From Actinomyces oris (GTDB taxonomy: Bacteria > Actinomycetota > Actinomycetes > Actinomycetales > Actinomycetaceae): a stretch of 64,000 nucleotides of DNA. The stretch is taken from assembly GCF_001929375.1 (NCBI RefSeq), contig NZ_MSGO01000036.1, forward strand, positions 83,364 to 147,363, in the 5' to 3' direction. Both the position numbers and the translations under genes were made by a program. Each line of letters begins with the position of its first letter. The first letter of the stretch is position 1. Below, piece by piece: positions 40,749 to 50,315 of this stretch. The notes under the pieces were generated by a model. The model searched no databases, was not told the DNA's origin, and saw only the letters and a program-made list of their open reading frames with translations.

Positions 40749-42455
40749 TTACTCCTCGACGACGGCGGCCGGGAGCCTGACGCTGAAGGTGGTCCCGTGG
40801 TCCTCGGGTGCGGTGGAGGAGTCGACGTCGATGCTCCCGCCGTGGGACTGGACGATGGCCAGCGCGATCGACATGCCCAGGCCCGTGGAGCCGGTGCGCC
40901 GCTCGCGCGAGGAGTCGCCCCGGGCGAAGCGCTCGAAGAGCCGGTCGCGCACATCGGGAGCGATTCCCGGGCCGTCGTCGTGGATGCGCACGATGAGCGT
41001 GTCGCCCTCGCGGGCCAGCGTCGTGGTCACCTGGCTGCCGGCCGGCGTGTGGACCCGGGAGTTGGCCAGGAGGTTGACGACGACCTGGCGCAGGCGGGCC
41101 TCGTCACCGATGACCAGCGGAGGCTCGGGCAGGAAGTCCTCGGCCTCCGCCGCCGTGGCGTCGGCCGGCGGCTCCAGGACGGCCAGGTCCAGCTGCCAGT
41201 CGTGGTCGGGGCCGGCCGCGCGGGCGTCGGCCACCGTGTCCACCAGGAGACCGACCAGGTCCACCTCCTCGCGGCGCAGCTCGCGTCCGGCGTCCAGGCG
41301 GGCCAGCAGCAGCAGGTCCTCGACGAGCGCCGTCATCCGCACCGACTCGGAGTGCACGCGCTCCAGGGCGTAGGTGGCCTCCTCCGGCAGGTCGGCGTCG
41401 GCCCCCTCCCGGCGGATGAGCTCGGTGTAACCGCGGATCGAGGCCAGCGGCGTGCGCAGCTCGTGGGAGGCGTCGGCCACGAACTGGCGCACCTGCGTCT
41501 CCGAGCGCTGGCGCGCGGCCAGGGCGGACTCCACGTGCCCCAGCAGCGTGTTGAGGGCGCCGCCGACCTGCCCGACCTCGGCCGAGGAGCCCAGGTCCGC
41601 CTTCTCCACGCGGTCCTCAATGCTCACCTCGCCGCGCTCCAGCGGCTGAGAGGCCACACGGTGCGCGGTGCGGGCCACCCGCTCCAGGGGCGCCAGCGAG
41701 GAGCGCACCATGACCCGCCCGGCCAGGGCCACCACGAGGGCGCCCACCAGTGCCACTGCCAGCTCGATGAGCAGCTGGGTGCGGATGAGAGCCTTGTCCC
41801 CCTCCAGGGAGAGCCCGGTGATGACCGTGCTGCCCGAGGCCTCGTCGCGGGTGGCCACCACCCGGTAGCTGCCCAGGTGGTGCAGGTGCACGGTGACGGG
41901 GTGGTCCTGGTTGGCCTGGGACAGCAGCAGCCGGCAGTCCTCCTTGGAGATGGCCGCGTAGTGGCCGTTCTTGTCGATGTAGGCGGCGGCCTCGTTGCTG
42001 GAGGCCGACGTCTGCGTGGTGATGAGCGTCAGGGTCCCGGTGGACTGCCCGGCGGCGTCGAGGCCGGGAGGGACCCCCTCCTTGCCGGGGCCGCCGTCGG
42101 CCCCGCCCGCCCCGTCGGACTGGTCGCCCGGCTTGTCCTGGCCCTCCTGCGCCGCCTCCTTGGAGGCCTTCCTGGCCTCCTGCGTCAGGTCGTGGCGCTT
42201 GTCGGCGGCGCGCTGGGCGGCCGCCATCAGCTGACTGTCCGTGCGTGCCATGAGCGTGTGGCGCAGGCTGACGGTGGAGAAGGCGCTCATGACCGCCGCC
42301 ATGACCAGGACCAGCCCGAGCACCCCGACCACCAGCCGGGTGCGCAGGCTGCGAGGAGGTGTGAGGAGCGAGCCGGGCCGCCATGAGCGCAGGCTCATCC
42401 GCCGCCCGGTCGGTGCCGGTTGCCGGGGCGTCGGCGGGCGCTCAGCTGCGCTCAT
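40749..42455 (-). CDS. Sensor histidine kinase (PhoR-like)
   Basis: 568 residues. Helix 1 at about 41-60, an extracytoplasmic sensor of about 165 residues containing one Cys, helix 2 at about 227-250, then HAMP. HisKA with phosphoacceptor His331 (ADASHELRTPLASIRGY) and HATPase_c (NLLANSRVHTP, DDGPGI, GSTGLGMSIA) follow. Its start overlaps the response regulator gene by 14 bases. Pairing with a PhoP-like regulator suggests phosphate, pH or envelope sensing, but the signal is unknown. Confidence 0.94.
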   Translation of the reverse strand: MSAAERPPTPRQPAPTGRRMSLRSWRPGSLLTPPRSLRTRLVVGVLGLVLVMAAVMSAFSTVSLRHTLMARTDSQLMAAAQRAADKRHDLTQEARKASKEAAQEGQDKPGDQSDGAGGADGGPGKEGVPPGLDAAGQSTGTLTLITTQTSASSNEAAAYIDKNGHYAAISKEDCRLLLSQANQDHPVTVHLHHLGSYRVVATRDEASGSTVITGLSLEGDKALIRTQLLIELAVALVGALVVALAGRVMVRSSLAPLERVARTAHRVASQPLERGEVSIEDRVEKADLGSSAEVGQVGGALNTLLGHVESALAARQRSETQVRQFVADASHELRTPLASIRGYTELIRREGADADLPEEATYALERVHSESVRMTALVEDLLLLARLDAGRELRREEVDLVGLLVDTVADARAAGPDHDWQLDLAVLEPPADATAAEAEDFLPEPPLVIGDEARLRQVVVNLLANSRVHTPAGSQVTTTLAREGDTLIVRIHDDGPGIAPDVRDRLFERFARGDSSRERRTGSTGLGMSIALAIVQSHGGSIDVDSSTAPEDHGTTFSVRLPAAVVEE

Positions 42456-43188
42456 CGGTGCCGGCGACAGGCTTGAGGACGTATCCGACGCCGCGCATCG
42501 TGTGGATCATGGGCTCGCGGCCCTTGTCGATCTTGCGGCGCAGGTAGGAGATGTAGAGCTCGACGATATTGGCCTGCCCGCCGAAGTCGTAGTTCCACAC
42601 CCGGTCCAGGATCTGTGGCTTGGACAGGACCCGGCGGGGATTGCGCATGAGGTAGCGCAGCAGCTCGAACTCGGTGGCGGTCAGCTGGATCTCGTCGTCA
42701 CCGCGCCAGACCTCGTGGGAGTCCTCGTTCATGCGCAGGTCCCCGACCTCCAGCAGGGAGGTCCGCTTCTCCTCACTGGCCCCGGAGCGGCGCAGCAGGG
42801 CGCGCAGTCGGGCCACGACCTCCTCCAGGGAGAAGGGCTTGGTGACGTAGTCGTCGCCGCCGGCGGTCAGGCCTGCCACCCGGTCCTCGACGGCGTCCTT
42901 GGCCGTCAGGAACAGGACCGGCACGTTCGGGCGGTGGCCGCGCACTCGGCGCATGACCTCCAGGCCGTCGAAGTCGGGCAGCATGATGTCCAGGACGATG
43001 ACGTCGGGGTCGATCTCCTGGGCGGACCGGACGGCTGCGATCCCGGTTCCGGCGGTGGTGACCTCCCAGCCCTCATAGCGCAGGGCGGAGGCGAGCAGGT
43101 CGGCGAGCATCTGCTCGTCGTCGACGACCAGGACACGTAGGGGGGAGCCGTCGGCGCGGGTGAGGTTCTCGGTGGGGGCGTTAGTCAC
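42442..43188 (-). CDS. OmpR-family response regulator (PhoP-like)
   Basis: 248 residues. Receiver with VVDDE, phosphoacceptor Asp67 (VIVLDIMLPDFDG), FLTAKDAVEDRVAGLTAGGDDYVTKPFSLEE; winged-helix output with ATEFELLRYLMRNPRRVLSK and NIVELYISYLRRKID. The whole chain follows mycobacterial PhoP closely. First gene of the pair. Confidence 0.95.
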   Translation of the reverse strand: MTNAPTENLTRADGSPLRVLVVDDEQMLADLLASALRYEGWEVTTAGTGIAAVRSAQEIDPDVIVLDIMLPDFDGLEVMRRVRGHRPNVPVLFLTAKDAVEDRVAGLTAGGDDYVTKPFSLEEVVARLRALLRRSGASEEKRTSLLEVGDLRMNEDSHEVWRGDDEIQLTATEFELLRYLMRNPRRVLSKPQILDRVWNYDFGGQANIVELYISYLRRKIDKGREPMIHTMRGVGYVLKPVAGTDERS

Positions 43189-43490
43189 GTCGTCTATTCA
43201 ACAGGAAGGTGCTGTGCTCGACCACAGCGCGACCTGTGCTCCGACTGTGTTACCGATCTGAGACCCAACAGAGACGCGGCGGCGCGAGCGCTGTGACATG
43301 CTTAAGCGGTCATGCGTCTTGGTTGTTGATCCCCACATTCGCGTGCGCCAAAACGTTACTTCGTAGCGTAGTCCCATAGAGAGCGGCCCAGTGGTATCTC
43401 AGCCGTCCCCTCGTCCAGCGTGTCGCCGTCGATGAGTCGGCGTGGACCTTATTTCCCTCATATCCCTCATACAGCAACAGCAGGAGAGTC
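43189..43490. other. Divergent region, response regulator / PAS protein
   Basis: About 300 bases of lower GC with no gene. AGGAGA precedes the plus-strand start at 43491. A TCCCTCATATCCCTCATAC duplication (43450-43474 region) sits just before it. Confidence 0.4.
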
Positions 43491-44843
43491 ATGGAATACG
43501 TCGATGGCAACGAGCGCCGCTTCGGTGCCGAGGACCTGTTCTTCTCGACGACGGATACCAAGGGCGTCATTCGCAGGACCAACCGGGTCTTCGATTCGCT
43601 GTCCTGTTACAGCTCCGAGGAGCTCGTCGGCTCTCCGCACAACATCATTCGGCATGACGACATGCCCGTTGGAGCCTTCAAGCTCATGTGGGACGACCTC
43701 AAGCAGGGGCGCTGTTCCTGCGTCTACGTGCTCAATCGCGCCAAGGACGGGCGCGACTACTGGGTCTTCGCCACGATCGCCCCGCTGGCTGACGGCTACC
43801 TGTCCGTGCGCGTGCGCCCGACCAACTACGCCATGTTCACCCCCGTCAAGGAGATCTACGCCCGCGTGCGGGCCGCCGAGCGCGCCTACGCCGAGGAGGG
43901 CCACGGGCGCCGGGAGGTCGCCGAGCACGGTGCGGCGCTGCTGACCGAGGAGCTGGCGAAGCTCCAGTACCGCGACCTGCACAACTTCGCCCGGGCCGCG
44001 CTTCCGCGCGAGCTGGCGCTCCTGGTCGTCGAGGGCGTCCGGGTGCCGCCGCGCGCCGAGTCGGACGATCCCATGTCCGGCGTCCTTCAGGCCGTCGCCG
44101 CCATCGAGCGGGATACCGACGAGCTCATCCACCAGCTCGGCGAGTATCAGGAGCTCATCAACGGTCTGGGCTCCTGGGCCGACGGGGTGCGTTCGGTCAT
44201 CGACCGGGCCGACCGTGTGGGCTCCCTCATGGGGGAGGTGATCAGTCCCGACGCCGAGTCCTCCGTTCCCACCGTCTCCGAGCGCGTCAAGGAGCGCGGG
44301 GCTCAGGCCGTCGAGGTGCTGCGCCAGCTCAACTCCTCCCTCGTGGCGCTCTACGAGGCGGTCTCCGAGGTGCGCTTCCGCAGCTCGATGATGCGTCTGC
44401 ACACCCTCATGGCCGGCATCTTCGCCGCCGCCGTCCTGGACGGCCAGGAGGGGGAGTCCGCCGACGCCATCGGAGACCTCGCCGAGGCGATGCTCTCCGA
44501 CCTGGAGGAGCTCGTGCCCTCCTGCCGGGAGGCGGCGAACCTGGTCGAGCGCCTGGAGGGCGATCTTCGCTCCGTGGTCAGCAATCTCGACCGCGTCAAG
44601 CGGCCCTTCCAGCGCTGGATCCGCGCTCTTCAGGATGAGGGGGCCCAGGCGCTCGTCGAGGGCGTCGACGCCGAGGCCGCCCTGAGTGAGGCCGTCGCCG
44701 TGGGCGAGCAGGGCTTCCCGGAGACGGCCTCGCTGGCCGAGCTGGCCGCCAAGGCCCGCGGTGTCGTTGTGACCTTGGACGAGTCCGTCATCCGTCAGCG
44801 GGTGGCGACGGTTCGCGAGACCCTGAGTCACCTGGGGGAGTAG
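43491..44843 (+). CDS. Soluble Aer-type PAS protein with unrecognised helical C-terminus (A)
   Basis: 450 residues, no membrane helix. Residues about 10-120 are a PAS domain of the Aer aerotaxis class: FFSTTDTKGVIRRTNRVFDSL, GSPHNIIRHDDMP, MWDDL with Trp67, NRAKDGRDYWVFATIAPL. In E. coli Aer this domain binds FAD. The rest is almost entirely predicted helix with no MCP hairpin (no conserved E-rich tip), HisKA, GGDEF or HTH. It is followed by a paralogue at 45014. Redox or oxygen sensing is inferred; the output is unknown. Confidence 0.85.
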   Translation: MEYVDGNERRFGAEDLFFSTTDTKGVIRRTNRVFDSLSCYSSEELVGSPHNIIRHDDMPVGAFKLMWDDLKQGRCSCVYVLNRAKDGRDYWVFATIAPLADGYLSVRVRPTNYAMFTPVKEIYARVRAAERAYAEEGHGRREVAEHGAALLTEELAKLQYRDLHNFARAALPRELALLVVEGVRVPPRAESDDPMSGVLQAVAAIERDTDELIHQLGEYQELINGLGSWADGVRSVIDRADRVGSLMGEVISPDAESSVPTVSERVKERGAQAVEVLRQLNSSLVALYEAVSEVRFRSSMMRLHTLMAGIFAAAVLDGQEGESADAIGDLAEAMLSDLEELVPSCREAANLVERLEGDLRSVVSNLDRVKRPFQRWIRALQDEGAQALVEGVDAEAALSEAVAVGEQGFPETASLAELAAKARGVVVTLDESVIRQRVATVRETLSHLGE

Positions 44844-45013
44844 TTGGCAATATTCTACAAGACAGCTTCCACCTTATTGGTGACAATGCCATAAATCGTC
44901 TTCCGCGGGATCGCGCGTCTCACTACGTTCTTCTCGGCACTGTGTGAGGGGCTGAGGGAAATGGTCCTCTGGCGAGGTGCTCCCGCGAATTATTCACCCT
45001 GAAGGAAAGCACC

Positions 45014-46348
45014 ATGGAGTCACAGGTCGGTTACGAGCGTTTGTTCGATCCACAGGACATCTTCTTTTCCACCACGGATCTTAAAGGTGTCATTCAGAAC
45101 ACCAACCGGACATTCGACACGCTGTCGCGTTACTCGCGCGAGCGTCTTATCGGGGCTCCGCACAACATCATTCGTCACCTGGACATGCCGGCGGGTCTGT
45201 TCCGCCTCATCTGGGACGATCTGCAGGCTCGGCGCCCGGCCTGCGGATACATCACCAACCGTGCCGTGGACGGCCTGGACTACCGGGTCTTCGCCACCAT
45301 CGTGCCGCTGCGCCAGGGGTACCTGTCGGTGCGGATCAAACCGATGGACACTGCGACCAGGGAACGGGTCGAGGAGGTCTACCGCCGGGTGCGCGCCAAG
45401 GAGCGCGACCTGGAGGCCCGGGGCGCCTCGCGCCACCAGCTCGGTGAGTTCGGTGGTCGTGAGCTGGCCGCGGAGCTGGCGGCCCTGGGCTTCTCCCGCC
45501 TGTACGACATGACACTGGCGACCCTGCCGCGCGAGGTGGCCGCCCTGGTCGCCGCCGGGGTTCGCGTTCCGGCGGCCGCCCCCGAGGGGCTGGGTGCCGT
45601 GGCCCGGATCCTCAACGCGGTGGCCGCCATGGAGAAGGACACCGACGCCCTGGTCTTCGAGCTCGACGAGTACCTGCGCCTCATCACCACCATGGAGGCC
45701 ACCCACGACTCGGCCCGGGTGGTGGAGGCGCGGGTGAGGCGCATCGGCCAGCTCGTCTCCCACGACGTCGGCGACAGCGCCCAGACCAAGGTGCTCATGC
45801 TCAGTGAGCGCATCACCGAGTTCACCGGTGTCGCGGGCGCCGAGCTCAGCGGGCTGCCCTCGCGGCTCAGGGTCCTGCACCAGTCGGTCACCGAGCTGCG
45901 CTTCTCCGTGGCCCTCATGCGCCTGCTGACTCTCATGGTGGGGCGCTTCGCCCAGGCCATCCTCGATGGCAGCGAGGTGGACGCCGTGCACTCCCTGACG
46001 GACCTGTGCGAGGCGCTCGAGTCCGGCCTGCGCGGACTGGGTCCCGTGCTGCAAACCGTGAGCGGCCAGGTCGCTCAGCTCAACGACGCCCTGCACACCG
46101 TGACCTCCAGCCTGGACCGGGCGGTCCGGCGCCTGGGGCAGTGGGTGGACCTGCGCGGCGGCGGGGCCGGCTCCTCGGGCTCACCGATCATCGACGAGGT
46201 CGCCCAGCTCACCTCCCGCGGCTTCCCCGAGGTCCGTTCCCTGGCCGCGCTGGCCGCCGAGTGCCGCGGACTGCACCTGCCCTACGACGAGACCATCGCC
46301 GCTCAGCGCCTGGCCGCCGTGCGCAGCGCCCTGGCCGAGCTCGTCTAA
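45014..46348 (+). CDS. Soluble Aer-type PAS protein with unrecognised helical C-terminus (B)
   Basis: 444 residues, collinear with protein A along its whole length. PAS segment FFSTTDLKGVIQNTNRTFDTL, GAPHNIIRHLDMP, IWDDL (Trp67), NRAVDGLDYRVFATIVPL. The helical C-terminus shares ITTxE-type and LxVLHQSVTELRFSVALMRLLTLM-like stretches with A (compare VRFRSSMMRLHTLMAG). Its ribosome site is GAAGGAAAG. The Trp of DYWV in A is Arg here. The 170-base gap suggests separate or graded expression. Confidence 0.85.
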   Translation: MESQVGYERLFDPQDIFFSTTDLKGVIQNTNRTFDTLSRYSRERLIGAPHNIIRHLDMPAGLFRLIWDDLQARRPACGYITNRAVDGLDYRVFATIVPLRQGYLSVRIKPMDTATRERVEEVYRRVRAKERDLEARGASRHQLGEFGGRELAAELAALGFSRLYDMTLATLPREVAALVAAGVRVPAAAPEGLGAVARILNAVAAMEKDTDALVFELDEYLRLITTMEATHDSARVVEARVRRIGQLVSHDVGDSAQTKVLMLSERITEFTGVAGAELSGLPSRLRVLHQSVTELRFSVALMRLLTLMVGRFAQAILDGSEVDAVHSLTDLCEALESGLRGLGPVLQTVSGQVAQLNDALHTVTSSLDRAVRRLGQWVDLRGGGAGSSGSPIIDEVAQLTSRGFPEVRSLAALAAECRGLHLPYDETIAAQRLAAVRSALAELV

Positions 46349-46401
46349 GACGAAAGTCGTTCTCCCGGACACTGCCTGGTCGGAAAAGGTGGGGGGTGCG
46401 T

Positions 46402-46407
46402 TACAGT
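46402..46407 (+). promoter_or_regulatory. Candidate topA -10 box
   Basis: TACAGT about 160 bases before the topA start, within GCGTTACAGTCGG. No -35 is clear. Confidence 0.35.
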
Positions 46408-46569
46408 CGGCTGGGAACCGGCATGCGCCGACTCCCCACCGTCCCCTCGTCGGGGCCCCGGATCGCCCGAATCGTCACGATCACGCGGCGATCGCCGGGA
46501 CCTGCCGACAACCACCCGCAGACCCGCCAGCCGCGGCCAGCCGCGCACCACCCGTGAGGAAGGCTTTAC

Positions 46570-49506
46570 GTGTCCACCAAGCTCGTCATCGTGGAGTCCC
46601 CCAACAAGGTGCGCTCCATCGCCGGCTACCTGGGTCCGGAGTTCGACGTCGAGGCCTCCGTGGGGCACATCCGCGACCTGCCGCAGCCCTCCGAGCTGCC
46701 CTCCACCATGAAGAAGGGCCCCTACGGGAAGTTCGCGGTCGACGTCGAGGACGACTTCACCCCCTACTACGTCGTCAACCCTGACAAGAAGAAGACGGTC
46801 GCCCAGCTCAAGAAGGCCCTCAAGGACGCCGACGAGCTCTACCTGGCCACCGACGACGACCGCGAGGGCGAGGCCATCGCCTGGCACCTTCAGCAGGTCC
46901 TCAAGCCCAAGGTGCCGGTGCGCCGCATGGTCTTCACCGAGATCACCCGTGAGGCCGTCACCCGGGCCCTGGACAACACCCGCGAGCTGGACATCCACCT
47001 CGTCGACGCCCAGGAGACCCGCCGCATCCTGGACCGCCTCGTGGGCTACGAGGTCAGTCCGGTCCTGTGGCGCAAGGTCCGCGCGGGCCTGTCCGCCGGG
47101 CGCGTGCAGTCGGTGGCCACCCGACTCGTCGTCGAGCGCGAGCGCGAGCGCATGGCCTTCCGCTCCGCCTCCTACTGGGGGGTGGAGGCCACCTTCTCCA
47201 CCGTCCTGTCCGCCGTGGACGTCACCGCCCGCCAGGAGGCCTCCTTCACCGCTCGGCTCGTCACCCTCGACGGGCGGCGCGTGGCCACCGGACGCGACTT
47301 CAACGACGACGGCCAGCTGCGCCCCGCCGCGCTCAAGGCCTCCGCCGTCCACCTCCACCAGGTGGGGGCCACCGCCGTGGCCGAGGCCATCGGCCGGGGG
47401 GAGCCCCGCGTGGTCGGCGTGGAGGACAAGCCCTACAAGCGCCGCCCGGCCGCCCCCTTCACCACCTCCACCCTCCAGCAGGAGGCCTCCCGCAAGCTGC
47501 GCATGAACCCGCGCGAGACCATGCGCGTGGCGCAGGGCCTCTACGAGAACGGCTTCATCACCTACATGCGCACCGACTCCACGGTCCTGTCCGGCCAGGC
47601 CGTGGCCGCGGCCCGCTCGCAGGTGGCCGAGCTCTACGGGGCCGAGTACGTCCCCGAGCGCCCCCGCGTCTACGCCTCCAAGTCCAAGGGCGCCCAGGAG
47701 GCCCACGAGGCGATCCGCCCCGCCGGCGACCACTTCCGCACCCCGGCCCAGGTCTCCGGCGAGCTCACCGGCGCCCAGTTCCGCCTCTACGAGCTCATCT
47801 GGAAGCGGACCGTGGCCTCCCAGATGGCCGACGCCGTCGGCTCGACCGCCACGGTGAGCGTCGAGGTGCCGCTGACGCCGGTGGCCGGCGAGTCGCGCGA
47901 CTCCGGCCCCACCTTCTCCACGGCCGGCCTGACGGCGTCGGGCACCGTCATCACCTTCCGCGGCTTCCTGGCCGCCTATGAGGAGGGGCGCGACGCCGAC
48001 CGCTACCAGGACGACTCCGGCGCCACCGCCAAGGATTCCAAGGACGTGCGCCTGCCCGCGATGATCGCCGGTCAGGAGCTGGCCTCCCTGGCCGCCGAGG
48101 CCGCCGGCCACGCGACCACGCCGCCGCCGCGCTACACCGAGGCCTCCCTGGTCAAGGCCCTTGAGGAGCGGGAGATCGGCCGCCCCTCGACGTATGCGGC
48201 CACCATGTCCACCATCTCCGACCGCGGCTACGTCGACCACCGTGGGCAGGCCCTGGTTCCCACCTGGCTCGCCTTCGCCGTCACCCGGCTGCTGGAGGAG
48301 AACTTCACCGAGCTCGTCGACTACGACTTCACCGCCTCCATGGAGCGCGACCTCGACCGGATCGCCGCCGGCGAGGAGGACCGGGTCGCCTGGCTGCGGC
48401 GTTTCTACACCGGTCAGGGCGGCGCCGGCGCCCCGGAGGCCGCCCAGGTCGCCGCCTCGGGTGAGAACGACGCCGCGGCCGCCGCACTGCGCGCCCACGG
48501 GCTCAAGGGCCTGGTGGACAACCTCGGCGAGATCGACGCCCGCGCCGTCAACTCCATCGAGATCGGCGAGGGCATCACCCTGAGGGTGGGGCGCTACGGC
48601 CCCTACCTGGAGGACGCCGAGGGCAAGCGCGCCAACGTGCCGACCGACCTCGCCCCCGACGAGCTGACCGTGGACAAGGCCCGCGAGCTCTTCACCCGCG
48701 CCGCCGATGACGGCCGCGAGCTCGGCGTCGACCCGGTCAGCGGGCACGTCATCATCGCCAAGGACGGCCGCTACGGCCCCTACGTCACCGAGATCCTGCC
48801 CGACCCGGAGGAGACGACCGAGGCGAAGACGACGGAGACGGCGAAGACGACGGAGACGACGGAGACGGCGAAGACGGCAAGATCGACGAAGGCGAAGAAG
48901 ACCACCAAGGCCGCCAAGCCCAAGCCCCGCACCGCCAGCCTCCTGCGCTCCATGGACCTGTCCACCGTGACCCTGGAGCAGGCCCTGGACCTGCTGAGCC
49001 TGCCGCGCGTCGTCGGACAGGACCCGGAGTCGGGCGCGGACATCACCGCCCAGAACGGCCGCTACGGGCCCTACCTCAAGAAGGGCACCGACTCGCGCTC
49101 CCTGGAGACCGAGGAGCAGATCTTCACCGTCACCCTGGAGCAGGCCCTGGAGCTCTTCGCCCAGCCCAAGCGGCGTCGAGGACAGGCGGCCGCCCGCGGA
49201 CCGCTGCGCGAGCTGGGGCAGGACCCCGCCACTGACAAGCCGGTAGTCATCAAGGACGGCCGCTTCGGCCCCTACATCACCGACGGGCAGACCAACGTCA
49301 CCGTGCCCCGCAGCGAGGACCCGGCCACCATCAGCGCTGAGAGGGCCTTCGAGCTGCTGGCGGACAAGCGCGCCAAGGGCCCGGCCAAGAAGCGCACCAC
49401 CCGTAAGACCGCCGCCAAGAAGACGACGACAACGAAGAAGACCACCACCAAGAAGACCACTGCCAAGAAGGCGACGAGCAAGGCGGACGCCTCGACGGAG
49501 GGCTGA
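46570..49506 (+). CDS. topA: DNA topoisomerase I
   Basis: 978 residues, type IA topoisomerase relaxing negative supercoils. Toprim domain with IVESPNKVRSIAGYL and DDDREGEAIAWHL; catalytic Tyr332 in ENGFITYMRTDST. The C-terminus lacks zinc fingers and has four repeated YGPYL/GPYIT domains, as in actinobacterial TopA. These are interrupted by a Glu/Thr/Lys low-complexity linker (about 750-780) and end in a Lys/Thr-rich tail for DNA binding. The GTG start has GAGGAAGG upstream. Confidence 0.97.
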   Translation: MSTKLVIVESPNKVRSIAGYLGPEFDVEASVGHIRDLPQPSELPSTMKKGPYGKFAVDVEDDFTPYYVVNPDKKKTVAQLKKALKDADELYLATDDDREGEAIAWHLQQVLKPKVPVRRMVFTEITREAVTRALDNTRELDIHLVDAQETRRILDRLVGYEVSPVLWRKVRAGLSAGRVQSVATRLVVERERERMAFRSASYWGVEATFSTVLSAVDVTARQEASFTARLVTLDGRRVATGRDFNDDGQLRPAALKASAVHLHQVGATAVAEAIGRGEPRVVGVEDKPYKRRPAAPFTTSTLQQEASRKLRMNPRETMRVAQGLYENGFITYMRTDSTVLSGQAVAAARSQVAELYGAEYVPERPRVYASKSKGAQEAHEAIRPAGDHFRTPAQVSGELTGAQFRLYELIWKRTVASQMADAVGSTATVSVEVPLTPVAGESRDSGPTFSTAGLTASGTVITFRGFLAAYEEGRDADRYQDDSGATAKDSKDVRLPAMIAGQELASLAAEAAGHATTPPPRYTEASLVKALEEREIGRPSTYAATMSTISDRGYVDHRGQALVPTWLAFAVTRLLEENFTELVDYDFTASMERDLDRIAAGEEDRVAWLRRFYTGQGGAGAPEAAQVAASGENDAAAAALRAHGLKGLVDNLGEIDARAVNSIEIGEGITLRVGRYGPYLEDAEGKRANVPTDLAPDELTVDKARELFTRAADDGRELGVDPVSGHVIIAKDGRYGPYVTEILPDPEETTEAKTTETAKTTETTETAKTARSTKAKKTTKAAKPKPRTASLLRSMDLSTVTLEQALDLLSLPRVVGQDPESGADITAQNGRYGPYLKKGTDSRSLETEEQIFTVTLEQALELFAQPKRRRGQAAARGPLRELGQDPATDKPVVIKDGRFGPYITDGQTNVTVPRSEDPATISAERAFELLADKRAKGPAKKRTTRKTAAKKTTTTKKTTTKKTTAKKATSKADASTEG

Positions 49507-49591
49507 GGGGCCGCGGTGGTGGTGCTGGCCGCCGTCGCAGAATGTCCCTGTCTGCGCAAGCCGATTGCCCCGTGATCATCATCGCGGCCCG

Positions 49592-49623
49592 TGTCGCAGT
49601 TCTGCGACAGCACTGCGACAGGG
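49592..49623 (+). promoter_or_regulatory. Operator upstream of DUF3060 lipoprotein gene
   Basis: TGTCGCAG-TT-CTGCGACA (49592-49609) is followed by another CTGCGACA at 49613, 11 bp after the previous one. OmpR-type regulators often bind direct half sites at this spacing. The third half site overlaps where the -35 of TATTGT (49641-49646) would lie. A further GTCGCAG occurs at 49534. The same element precedes the OmpA lipoprotein gene. Confidence 0.6.
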
Positions 49624-49690
49624 AGAGGATACCCGGCCGGTATTGTATTTCTTGTACAACTCCCCACATGATTCCTGAGAGGAACCCATT

Positions 49691-50308
49691 ATGCGTCTGC
49701 CCAAGATCGTTCTCGCGGGTACCGCCGCCCTGGCCCTGACCCTGACCCTGGGCGCCTGCTCCTTGTCCGTCAACGGTTCCGGCTCCGGGGACTCCGGCAC
49801 GCCGGCCGCCCAGGCTGAGCAGAAGGACTCGCAGAGCACCGACTCCAAGGACTCGTCCAAGGCCGATGCCAAGGGGACCGCGACGGCCGACTCCCAGCCC
49901 TCCTCCGACGGCTCGGCTCAGGCCACCGCCGCCCCCAGCAACAAGGCCGGGGACAAGGATGATGACAAGGACGGCGACGACGCCCCCATCACGGATCCCA
50001 CCTGGAAGGACATTCAGAGCACGGGCCAGCGCACCGAGGTCTCCGGTGCCTACGTCGTCCAGGGAACCGGGAAGAGCTTCAACCTGGTCGGCGACCTCGA
50101 CACGCTGGCGGTTCAGGGCTCTGACGTCAAGATCGCCGCGGAGGACGTCGACACCCTCACCGTTCAGGGCTCCAACGTCACCGTCTACGCCCGCGACATC
50201 GACCACCTGACCATCCAGGGCTCCAACGTCACCGTCCACTGGCTGGGCGACGACCCGACGATCCAGGACTTCGGCTCCGGCAACACCACCGGGAAGCTCT
50301 CCCAGTGA
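49691..50308 (+). CDS. DUF3060 lipoprotein
   Basis: 205 residues. Lipoprotein signal peptide with lipobox LGAC (Cys about 23), a Ser/Asp/Lys-rich linker of about 80 residues, and a C-terminal beta-helical DUF3060 repeat: DTLAVQGSDVKI, DTLTVQGSNVTV, DHLTIQGSNVTV, ending IQDFGSGNT. It would be anchored outside the membrane. AGAGGAAC precedes ATG. It lies 7 bases before the response regulator gene, so it is probably part of its operon. Function unknown; a signal-modulating role is inferred. Confidence 0.88.
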   Translation: MRLPKIVLAGTAALALTLTLGACSLSVNGSGSGDSGTPAAQAEQKDSQSTDSKDSSKADAKGTATADSQPSSDGSAQATAAPSNKAGDKDDDKDGDDAPITDPTWKDIQSTGQRTEVSGAYVVQGTGKSFNLVGDLDTLAVQGSDVKIAAEDVDTLTVQGSNVTVYARDIDHLTIQGSNVTVHWLGDDPTIQDFGSGNTTGKLSQ

Positions 50309-50315
50309 GACTGCC

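Noticed and set aside
46345-48747. 800-codon open frame antisense to topA
   Set aside because: It is the complement of high-GC topA codons, Gly/Val/Leu-rich with no domain or ribosome site.
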